In this document: in pieces, positions 44,121-50,580 of the stretch
How the letters are laid out: the number at the start of each line of letters is the position of its first letter
How positions within the stretch are numbered: the stretch's first letter is position 1
Origin: Sphingobacterium faecale
GTDB lineage: Bacteria; Bacteroidota; Bacteroidia; Sphingobacteriales; Sphingobacteriaceae
Assembly (NCBI RefSeq): GCF_016746095.1
Contig: NZ_JAERTY010000013.1
Location: forward strand, 104,299 to 168,298
Length of the DNA: 64,000 nt
Reading direction: 5' to 3'
Made by a program: the position numbers and the translations under genes
The notes under the pieces: model-generated
Databases searched by the model: none
What the model was told of the DNA's origin: nothing
The model's input: the letters and a program-made list of their open reading frames with translations, nothing else

Positions 44121-44224
44121 AGTTACCGATTTCTTGGTAAGTTATGATTTAACTGCATAAAGACTTGGCAAATGGTGGGACAATACCAAGATCATATAGA
44201 TGCTACAGTTCGTTATAGGTTTGA

Positions 44225-44374
44225 TTAAGGCTTTATTTTTACGATTTTCTTGTCGCGAATTATCACAAGCTCGCTGTTTTTGGCCTTTTTAAACTCTATA
44301 AGCTTTTCATATACTTTTTCGAGTCCTTTTAGGATTTTGATCTTCTCCTCTATCTGTACTTCAATAGTTGTCAT
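44225..44374 (-). CDS. 49-aa small protein after the zeta-like kinase
   Basis: A minus-strand frame of 49 residues starting inside the kinase gene (14-base overlap): 'TTIEVQIEEKIKILKGLEKV', 'YEKLIEFKKAKNSELVIIRD' and 'KKIVKIKP'. It is a charged amphipathic helix followed by a short basic strand. The overlap with the kinase stop implies coupled translation, as in toxin-antitoxin pairs, and the size suits an antitoxin. It was likely missed by length cut-offs. The role rests on context only. Confidence 0.6.
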   Translation of the reverse strand: MTTIEVQIEEKIKILKGLEKVYEKLIEFKKAKNSELVIIRDKKIVKIKP

Positions 44375-44945
44375 AGTAATGTTTTAAAAGATTAAACTTC
44401 TCATCATTGATAACATTCAGCAGGTCATCTACTTGTTTGTCTGCTAATAGTTCGTGGTGCCCCTCAGAATTATCGAAAATTAGAGCTCCGTCAACAATCG
44501 GAAGATAAATGTCAAATAGATTTTTGATTCCTTTGATATATCTTCTCTCTATCACATTAGGTTCAATATTATGTCCTCCTTCAGCAACCCTTGTCTTAAC
44601 TCTTTCTTTGGCTAATTCAATATTTTGAAGCCAAAAGAACAGTAATGTTACCCGATAGCCCTTTTCTTTTGCTGTAGCTACTGTATGTTTGTAACTTCGG
44701 GTCGATAGTGTAGTTTCGAATGCGAAATTTTCATTTTCAGAAAGTAACTCTTTAATTCTATTTAACATGATCCGACCTGCCTCAAACGAAACTTTTTCCG
44801 GTTGGAAGGGGGATAAACCTTTTGCAATCTCATCAGCATTTACAAACTCTTTACAATCTAGAATTTCAGGTAAAATTGTAAACGAAGCTGTCGTTTTTCC
44901 AGCTCCATTACAACCTGCTATTATATAAAGCTTTCTGTCCTGCAT
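44361..44945 (-). CDS. Zeta-toxin-like P-loop kinase
   Basis: A protein of 194 residues from the ATG at 44945; an earlier ATG at 44987 would put 14 extra residues ahead of the usual start 'QDRKLYIIAGCNGAGKTT'. The P-loop is GCNGAGKT at about residues 10-17. Then 'EFVNADEIAKGLSPFQPEKV' matches the zeta-toxin substrate region, 'FAFETTLSTRSYKHTV' carries the lid/second motif, and 'RVAEGGHNIEPNVIERRYIK' is the conserved C-terminal stretch. Zeta toxins phosphorylate UDP-N-acetylglucosamine; chromosomal relatives often have unknown targets. It is coupled to a 49-residue partner and lies 42 bases after the Crp/Fnr-like gene. Confidence 0.85.
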   Translation of the reverse strand: MQDRKLYIIAGCNGAGKTTASFTILPEILDCKEFVNADEIAKGLSPFQPEKVSFEAGRIMLNRIKELLSENENFAFETTLSTRSYKHTVATAKEKGYRVTLLFFWLQNIELAKERVKTRVAEGGHNIEPNVIERRYIKGIKNLFDIYLPIVDGALIFDNSEGHHELLADKQVDDLLNVINDEKFNLLKHYYDNY

Positions 44946-44987
44946 TTTTACAAACTTACCAATAAAAATGTTGTTTTGAAACTGCAA

Positions 44988-45560
44988 CTACTTATTCTTC
45001 TGAAACCAGCGTAAACCCATTTTCAGATAGCTGGCTTTTTGCTCGTCTGTGATGACGTAATAGATGTCCTTGTGGTCGTCCCTAAACTGTGCCACTCTTT
45101 CTTTGGCACCGGTTCGCTTGATCCAGCGGATGTGCTTTTTCAGTTTACTGTTCTTTTGGGCCAGGAACCGGTTGAAATAGTAGTTGATCTCGGGAAATTG
45201 TTCCCGTATCCGAAACAGGTCGATCAGGTCGATCTCCAGTGTGGTACTTGCTACAGGGAATACGATGTCCACATCGCTGATCCGCTCTTGTAGTAGGCTG
45301 CTGGCATGGATGATAAAATCGGTCGGGCTCCATATCCAGTCCAAGTGTTTTTTTTGCTGTAATTTTTCCAATGCAATGGCTTTGCCATCCTGTAGCAGTA
45401 CGATCTTGGTATAGATCTCGCCCGATCGGAGCAATACTTCTTTGTCTTCGTAGCTTTTGACGCGGCTCTTGTGGAGTATCGCCTCCAAAAGATCTTCGCT
45501 CGGTATTTTGTAGCGGCTCAAAACACCTTTTAGAAATTGGTAACTCAGATCCTGTTGCAT
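44988..45560 (-). CDS. Crp/Fnr-like cyclic-nucleotide-binding-domain protein
   Basis: A protein of 190 residues. Residues about 10-120 form the cNMP-binding beta roll of Bacteroidota Crp/Fnr proteins ('LSRYKIPSEDLLEAIL', 'KEVLLRSGEIYTKIVLLQDG'). A long dimer helix follows ('NYYFNRFLAQKNSKLKKHIR'). The C-terminus ('RVAQFRDDHKDIYYVITDEQ', 'KASYLKMGLRWFQKNK') is shorter than a normal winged helix, but retains the 'ASYLKM' recognition-like part. The canonical sugar/phosphate residues for cAMP are not obvious. It probably regulates nearby genes; it may head the minus-strand unit with the kinase. Confidence 0.7.
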   Translation of the reverse strand: MQQDLSYQFLKGVLSRYKIPSEDLLEAILHKSRVKSYEDKEVLLRSGEIYTKIVLLQDGKAIALEKLQQKKHLDWIWSPTDFIIHASSLLQERISDVDIVFPVASTTLEIDLIDLFRIREQFPEINYYFNRFLAQKNSKLKKHIRWIKRTGAKERVAQFRDDHKDIYYVITDEQKASYLKMGLRWFQKNK

Positions 45561-46113
45561 AATGTGCAGTTTTCGTTATTTCAATAAATCTCCCGTAGAG
45601 CGGACTTTCTGCTCGGTAGGGAGAAGGATGATAGGAAGGAATGTCGGGCAGAGTTGACCAATGGCAACTATGCCCCAGAGACACCGAAGGTGAGCGGACG
45701 GTTGTAATATGGACCACACATCGCAAAGGATACCAATAGCCGAAACCACTGATGCGGTCGGGTATAAACAGTAATGTATCGATGATATGTAACCATAAAA
45801 GTGATATAAAAGGATCTGTAATAAGGGGTGGGCTTGGATAAAACGGAACAGCTATAATCGGACAGATCCAGTGATGTTTTTACTAAGTTAATAAATTAAG
45901 ATAGATGTTCATAATATTAATTGATCAAAACTATTTTAAAATTAAAAAGTTATATAGAAAGCAGTGTGTTTTTTTTTGCCGAGGAGGATGCGGCACACGA
46001 TATAGGATGATAGGGAGTGATCCCAACCAATTAATAATTTATAAATCTAGTTTTTGTTTTAACTGCATAGTAGCTATGGCCGGACTTTGACTGTGCATGT
46101 CATTGTTATTATT
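45561..46113. other. Gene-free intergenic region
   Basis: About 550 bases upstream of both the Crp/Fnr-like gene (minus) and the HTH gene (plus). Frames that are open here (for example on the minus strand over 45561-45726) have no plausible start or composition. The right half is very AT-rich. I see no RNA gene. Confidence 0.6.
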
Positions 46114-46491
46114 ATGAAAGAGATGTTGCAACATATTATTGATCAACAGAGTCAAACGAATTTTCTGTTGAGCCAGCAGAATGAGTTTTTAAAGGGGTAT
46201 TTATACCCGGTAGCAGATAATAATACCGAACCACAGCCTGTGGTACCGGTTCAAAAGCCGGAGGTGTTACCCAGACACCTAACAGTCAGTGAGGTCATAG
46301 ATTATTTTGAAGTGTCGCAGGCTACATTTTACCGCAATATTAAAGATGTACTGATCCATCCGGTCAATAAGGTGGGCAATAGGCCTTACTACCTATATAG
46401 TGATGTGGAGGAAGTAATGAAGCATATTCCGGCTCATGAAAAAGGAGCCTGGACCTTTAAGAAACTTAAAAATAGAATGAAAGATGGCTAG
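46114..46491 (+). CDS. Helix-turn-helix (MerR/excisionase-like) protein
   Basis: A protein of 125 residues from ATG 46114 (an ATG at 46087 would add a hydrophobic tail). A helical N-terminus 'KEMLQHIIDQQSQTNFLLSQ' is followed by a Pro-rich linker. A MerR/HTH_17-type domain lies at about 58-110: 'RHLTVSEVIDYFEVSQATFY', 'RNIKDVLIHPVNKVGNRPYY'. Proteins of this type act as excisionases or regulators on mobile elements. The TAG stop is followed at once, in the same phase, by the 21-base repeat array, so the protein is a good candidate to bind it. Confidence 0.7.
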   Translation: MKEMLQHIIDQQSQTNFLLSQQNEFLKGYLYPVADNNTEPQPVVPVQKPEVLPRHLTVSEVIDYFEVSQATFYRNIKDVLIHPVNKVGNRPYYLYSDVEEVMKHIPAHEKGAWTFKKLKNRMKDG

Positions 46492-46974
46492 AAGGGATCC
46501 GTTCTTGATAATCAGTGATTGCTTTTAGCAGAAAAGGGTTCGCTTTTTCTAAAATAGTGAACCCTTTTCCGAGAGAAGGAGTCCCTTGTTGGAAAAAAGT
46601 GAACCCATTTCGAGACAAATGGGATGGTATTCCGTAATAAGGGAGCACTTGTTATTAAAAAGGGAAAGCTTGTTCTCAAATAGGAACTGCTATTTGTGAA
46701 TAAGGTGTATCTAATTGATAAATAGGTGTCCCTTTTATTATAAAAGGGACACCTATTTTTAAAAATGTGTTCGGTTGTTACTAAAAAGGGAACGCAATTT
46801 CATACAAAGGGAAATGGTTTTGGTAATAAGGTGCTCCTTTTTACTAAATAGGGGATGTTAATTGCCGATAAGTGACACCTTTTTCTTAACAAGGGATCAC
46901 TTGTTTGTAAAAAGGGATCACTTGTTGTAAAAAAGGGAATGGTTGTCCGCGATAAGGGTTCCCTTTTTGGGGCA
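46492..46974 (+). repeat. Array of 23 degenerate 21-bp repeats
   Basis: Twenty-three consecutive units of exactly 21 bases with no indel, starting directly after the HTH stop codon. A typical unit is AAGGGATCACTTGTTNNTAAA. Positions 1-6 (AAGGGA), 10-12 (CTT), 14-15 (TT) and 20-21 (AA) are most conserved; positions 7-9 and 16-18 vary. The units at 46891 and 46912 are nearly identical. The core AAGGGATCACTT is close to a palindrome. Stops occur in the plus frame (units 2, 4, 6, 10, 12, 18, 19), so it is not coding there. The spacing equals two helical turns and A/T runs recur in phase, so the DNA may be curved or bound by an ordered protein array. Confidence 0.9.
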
Positions 46975-47199
46975 CCGTCCCGCAAAGTGTGTAAAGTTGA
47001 AGGTAGATATTCTCAGTACAGTACCTTGTTCCTCTCAATATGGCCTGTGCATTATCAGTTTGAATGCCGGCTTCTCTCAGTTCGTCTCAGTTTGGTTTTT
47101 TAGGAGTAATCCGAGATAGGTTTGTGTCATAAGGTCGGCCGCGGCGACCGGTGTTCATTAATTTACTAACAAGGGATATTCCCTAAAACAATTACAATT
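46975..47199. other. Gene-free stretch after the repeat array
   Basis: No supported gene. Contains GGCCGCGGCGACCGG-like GC-rich bases near 47138 and an AT-rich leader before the ATG at 47200. Confidence 0.5.
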
Positions 47200-47832
47200 A
47201 TGCGTACAAAAAGAGTATTGCTGGATTATTCGGGGTTCAAAGATGATGAGTTGAACACCCTGGTAGGGAAAGTATTGGACTGCCTTACGGATCATGTTAT
47301 TTTTACGGATCTACCCATCGAGCTGACGGAACTAAGTCTGCAGATGATTGACTTTAGAGAAAAATGGCAGGTGGCAAGTAGAGGGGGAAGTCTGTTACAG
47401 ATTTCCGAGAAGAATGATGCCAAAGGTGTATTGGCTGCTAGCTTGAGGGACATCGCTTTTTATGTCAATAAGATGTCGGGTGGTTCACGCTCCAAGCTGT
47501 TGAGCTCAGGTCTACAGCTTGAAGCTGATCCAAAGGAGGCGCAGGTGCCGAACAGGGCGACAGGAGTAATGTTGACCGACGGTAAGCAGCAGAATCAGAT
47601 GGATATCAAATTCAAACCACAGAAGGAGGCATTGATTTACGAATACCAGATTGCAGATGGTGTAGATGAAGATGGTGTTCCGATATGGAAAGAAACTTTC
47701 CAGACGGGTAGCAGTCGAAGCAATATGTATGCGCCGACGGTGCCTGATACGACCTACTACCTGCGCGTACGTGCGCGCAATAAAAAGGGTATCGGAGATT
47801 GGTCGGATATCTTCTCTCTGAAAGCAAGGTAA
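47200..47832 (+). CDS. Fibronectin type III-like protein of a phage-like cluster
   Basis: A protein of 210 residues without signal peptide. Residues about 1-105 are helical with a conserved-looking start 'RTKRVLLDYSGFKDDELNTL' and 'SLRDIAFYVNKMSGGSRSKL'. Residues about 115-208 form a fibronectin type III-like domain ('EALIYEYQIADGVDEDGVPI', 'TYYLRVRARNKKGIGDWSDI'). Similar proteins occur in Bacteroidota near small membrane proteins and peptidoglycan hydrolases, as here. A cytoplasmic or phage-tail-like role is possible; I do not know the function. Confidence 0.65.
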   Translation: MRTKRVLLDYSGFKDDELNTLVGKVLDCLTDHVIFTDLPIELTELSLQMIDFREKWQVASRGGSLLQISEKNDAKGVLAASLRDIAFYVNKMSGGSRSKLLSSGLQLEADPKEAQVPNRATGVMLTDGKQQNQMDIKFKPQKEALIYEYQIADGVDEDGVPIWKETFQTGSSRSNMYAPTVPDTTYYLRVRARNKKGIGDWSDIFSLKAR

Positions 47833-47943
47833 ATCATCAATGACTGATTATAGGAAGGGCGGATATGCGTATTCGCCCCCTATCACGCTATTATTACTAC
47901 TGGATAATTCGTTCACTTGACAACTACATAACTTTCTTATAAC

Positions 47944-48330
47944 ATGACAACAATATCAACCAACTCTTCATGGCTGGCCCAGGGCTGGCGGGGAGAACTT
48001 ACGCTCGGGGAGAAGCTGTTCTTCGGTTTTCTCTTTCTGCTCATCGGCTGGGTAGGCGTATCGGTCATACTACAGCTTATTGATCCGGCCATCGGTATAC
48101 TGGATTTCGGTACACTGACCTTAGCGATCTTTGGACTGCTGCTGGGATGGCTTGCTATCTATATCAGTATATGGCTGCAGGAGATGCTGTGGCATCCCTT
48201 TAAATCATTTCGTAAACAGTTCGGTCAACATTTTAATCAATTGACATCATGGCAACAATGTATTATTTATTTTGGAGTTTTCTTTTTACTGCTTTATGCA
48301 GTGATAATGGTGATGGTAGTGGTGTTCTAG
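47944..48330 (+). CDS. Small membrane protein, holin-like
   Basis: A protein of 128 residues with three predicted membrane helices (about 26-47 'LFFGFLFLLIGWVGVSVIL', 53-76 'LDFGTLTLAIFGLLLGWLAI', 107-127 'IIYFGVFFLLLYAVIMVMVV') and a basic loop between the second and third. It lies directly before a CHAP-type cell-wall hydrolase and a spanin-like lipoprotein, the usual place of a holin. No named family recognised. A downstream frame at 48249 overlaps its end by 82 bases. Confidence 0.6.
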   Translation: MTTISTNSSWLAQGWRGELTLGEKLFFGFLFLLIGWVGVSVILQLIDPAIGILDFGTLTLAIFGLLLGWLAIYISIWLQEMLWHPFKSFRKQFGQHFNQLTSWQQCIIYFGVFFLLLYAVIMVMVVVF

Positions 48331-49295
48331 ATGTGTTCAAATCATCAGTAGTAAACGATTTTTATCCCCTTTATCAAGTGAGGGATTTTCATTTTTTCCT
48401 TGATGAAAAAACGAAACAAAAAAATCAAGGCTTGGTTGCTCGGCTAAATTGTTCTCTTATTTCTGGCAATAAGACAAACTCTCCCGATAAATCGGGATCA
48501 AACAAGTCTGATTGCGCCTCAGAAATAATCAACAATTCTTTACGCCTTGCGCAACCTAGGCCATCTTATTCGGCTAGTGCTAGTTGTTGTCCCTTACAAC
48601 CAAAATTAATGTCGCCTGTGAAGTATTTAGCTTTTAAGGACGACCTTTTAGCATATGGAGTCAAAGGCCGTAAAGCTACAAATAGCAGTTCTGTACATTT
48701 TGCACTAGTTCAGGAGTCCCAGTCGAAGGCGGGGACAGGAGGGCAGGGGATCTTGGGAACCGCCTCTGTAGCTTTGCGAAGCCGTGATGAAGATAGGCTA
48801 AACAGTCTTGATCTTTGTGGCACTTTCTATCAAGGGAAAGTGCCTAGGCAGTCTGCCAATGAGGACAAAAGAAACTTAATAATAGCAATTGCTTCAAAAG
48901 AACTTGGTGTTCGTGAAGCTACTGGCAATAACGATGGTAAGCGTGTGGAGGAGTACTTGCGCTATACCAACCTTGGTAAAGGATACGAGTGGTGTGCAGC
49001 CTTTGTAAGCTTTTGCTACGGTCAGGCAGGTTTGCCTGTTCCACGTAACCCATGGAGCCCAGCGCTATTCCCGAAGGCCAGACAGATTGCTACAGATAAA
49101 GCTCAGGCAGCCGATGTATTTGGGATCTATGGTAGTGCTGCCAAAAGAATCAATCACGTAGGCATAGTAAAGGAGATCTCAAACGGATACCTGATCAGCA
49201 TCGAAGGCAATAGCAACGATCGGGTCGAATCAAGGCGGCGGCACCTAAGGACAGTATATGCTGTAGCGGAATGGGTCAACAAAGTTAACCAGTGA
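48249..49295 (+). CDS. CHAP/TIGR02594-type peptidoglycan hydrolase (endolysin-like)
   Basis: The C-terminal about 140 residues (from about 205) are a cysteine peptidase of the CHAP/TIGR02594 type: 'LIIAIASKELGVREATGNND', 'GKRVEEYLRYTNLGKGYEWC', 'AAFVSFCYGQAGLPVPRNPW', then 'RINHVGIVKEI' and 'IEGNSNDR'. The catalytic Cys is in EWCAAF, the His in NHVGIV, and a third polar residue near EGNSND. It should cut peptide bonds in peptidoglycan. The true start is unclear. The frame opens at 48249, inside the holin-like gene, and residues 1-200 look unconserved and Ser/Lys-rich; an internal start after about 48600 is possible. No signal peptide is evident, as in holin-dependent endolysins. Confidence 0.75.
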   Translation: MATMYYLFWSFLFTALCSDNGDGSGVLDVFKSSVVNDFYPLYQVRDFHFFLDEKTKQKNQGLVARLNCSLISGNKTNSPDKSGSNKSDCASEIINNSLRLAQPRPSYSASASCCPLQPKLMSPVKYLAFKDDLLAYGVKGRKATNSSSVHFALVQESQSKAGTGGQGILGTASVALRSRDEDRLNSLDLCGTFYQGKVPRQSANEDKRNLIIAIASKELGVREATGNNDGKRVEEYLRYTNLGKGYEWCAAFVSFCYGQAGLPVPRNPWSPALFPKARQIATDKAQAADVFGIYGSAAKRINHVGIVKEISNGYLISIEGNSNDRVESRRRHLRTVYAVAEWVNKVNQ

Positions 49296-49370
49296 ACTTG
49301 TGATACTGTTAACTAGCATACTTGATAACTTGTTAACACGATAACTCCATAACTTTTAATTTCAACAACC

Positions 49371-49856
49371 ATGAAAAACATAACTATCATACTCCCCATC
49401 TCTCTTTTGGTAATCTCCACGTTCTCAAATTGCCGTACGGTAAAAGAAAAGACATCCCTTCAAGAGTCAATGATACAGCACCAATATACGGGGACGCAAA
49501 GCCGGCAGGCAACGTACTCCCATCAATGGGACAGTACCGGAAGGCGTTGGTTCTTTAGTACAGATAGTGTCTTCTATTATCATCCCGATAGTGGATTGTA
49601 TGCAAAGCAGGGAATACTGTCTATACGTGAAAATAATCTAAATGTACAAATGCAGCATGCAGTTGTTGATAGCACTCGAATAGAGACTACCACCGAAGAA
49701 ACGCTTAGCCTGTGGAAGACATATTATCGTAAGGTAAAAGATAGTAGATGGACTCTTATTATTGCAGGAGTGCTGCTTTTGGGAGGTGTATACTGTTGGC
49801 TTAAATACAGGCGTGTCGCTTTCTCAATATTTTGGAGGAAACCCAATACTCCGTAA
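49371..49856 (+). CDS. Lipoprotein with C-terminal membrane helix, u-spanin-like
   Basis: A protein of 161 residues with an N-terminal lipoprotein signal ('ITIILPISLLVISTFSNC', Cys at about 21) and one C-terminal membrane helix at about 127-145 ('WTLIIAGVLLLGGVYCWLKY') with a basic tail. The part between is polar and beta-prone ('RWFFSTDSVFYYHPDSG', 'LNVQMQHAVVDSTRIETTTE'). A lipid anchor at one end and a helix at the other would tie outer to inner membrane, the layout of unimolecular spanins. Its place after a holin-like and a CHAP-type gene supports a lysis role. I found no sequence motif that proves it. Confidence 0.6.
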   Translation: MKNITIILPISLLVISTFSNCRTVKEKTSLQESMIQHQYTGTQSRQATYSHQWDSTGRRWFFSTDSVFYYHPDSGLYAKQGILSIRENNLNVQMQHAVVDSTRIETTTEETLSLWKTYYRKVKDSRWTLIIAGVLLLGGVYCWLKYRRVAFSIFWRKPNTP

Positions 49857-50009
49857 TGGCCCACAGGTTGGTTGCCGAAATCTAACGGTACGCCTAAGGT
49901 CGTACTGGGTATGCGTTATGCGTTTCGTTTTAAATAGTGTTTTTATTTACGGCAAGAAGCAATCTGTTGTGAATGGATTGCTTCTTGTAGTTTGTGGAAG
50001 ACTAAAGAT

Positions 50010-50333
50010 TTAACGGTTTTCTTTTTTGATATCATTTGTCGTCACAATCTGCTCTAAGTATTCAATACGCTTGTCCTGCTGTATAATGTATAAGGTAAGC
50101 TCTTCTATTTTCTCCAATAGGATTTTGTTCATTTCGCCTAAAGCGATTCCCTGTGCACTGACCTCGGCGGCTTTGGGAACATTGGGTAAGTCAGGCTGCA
50201 CTAACTTTAGTAAATCAATAGCTTTGTTACATAAAAAGGTTTCATTTGTTTTTTTGTGATTTTTATGGTAGTAAGAGCTGCTTTCTTTTTGGAGTCTTCC
50301 GGAATCTCTTGTTAATATAAAGTTAACACAAGA
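50010..50333 (-). pseudogene. C-terminal fragment with coiled coil (surface or tail-fibre-like protein)
   Basis: The minus-strand frame reads 'FLCNKAIDLLKLVQPDLP', 'NVPKAAEVSAQGIALGEMNK' and 'ILLEKIEELTLYIIQQDKRI' before a charged end. The 'LGEMNKILLEKIEELTLY' heptads are typical of C-terminal coiled coils of large Bacteroidota surface or phage-tail-like proteins. The frame is open back to about 50330 without an ATG, so this is the tail end of a lost larger gene. A GTG at 50201 would give a 63-residue product but is not convincing as a start. Confidence 0.5.
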
Positions 50334-50382
50334 TTAATGATAACATAATTGCCTTTTTGACGGTTTGTGCAGGGGTATTGGC

Positions 50383-50390
50383 TAGTTTTG
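50383..50390 (+). promoter_or_regulatory. -7 promoter box of the fourth SusCD operon
   Basis: TAGTTTTG fits TAnnTTTG. A TTTTTGAC element lies at 50354-50361, giving a spacing near 21-23 bases. The leader to the ATG at 50581 would be about 185 bases, AT-rich, with no gene. Confidence 0.5.
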
Positions 50391-50580
50391 CATCGTTTTA
50401 ATAAAAGACCGTAGGCCGGTATTAACTTGTGTAGTATGTTTTTAATTCTTTCAAATTTCAGTTGTATTATTTTGTTTTGTTTCTTTTTGTTTTAAAAATA
50501 TTTGTTTTGTTTGTTTTTCAGCATTATATTCGAATATTCATTAAGAACCTGTTGTAAACGTAATTAACCCATCATATGTT

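Noticed and set aside
43883..44122. A second intact zinc-ribbon-like gene
   Set aside because: Only the repeated 3' part matches copy 1; the first 24 codons come from unrelated AT-rich DNA, so it is a fragment.
45145..45726. Minus-strand frame of 193 codons overlapping the Crp/Fnr-like gene
   Set aside because: Composition (Arg/Pro/His-rich) is that of an out-of-frame shadow of the Crp/Fnr-like gene, which has the better motifs.
46492..46974. CRISPR array
   Set aside because: There is no constant repeat with unrelated spacers of fixed size; every 21-base unit is a degenerate version of the same sequence, and no cas genes are near.
46466..46985. Minus-strand coding frames across the repeat array
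   Set aside because: The open frames of about 60 codons (46466-46648 and 46800-46985) are by-products of the 21-base period; they are interrupted in between and have no sensible start or partner.
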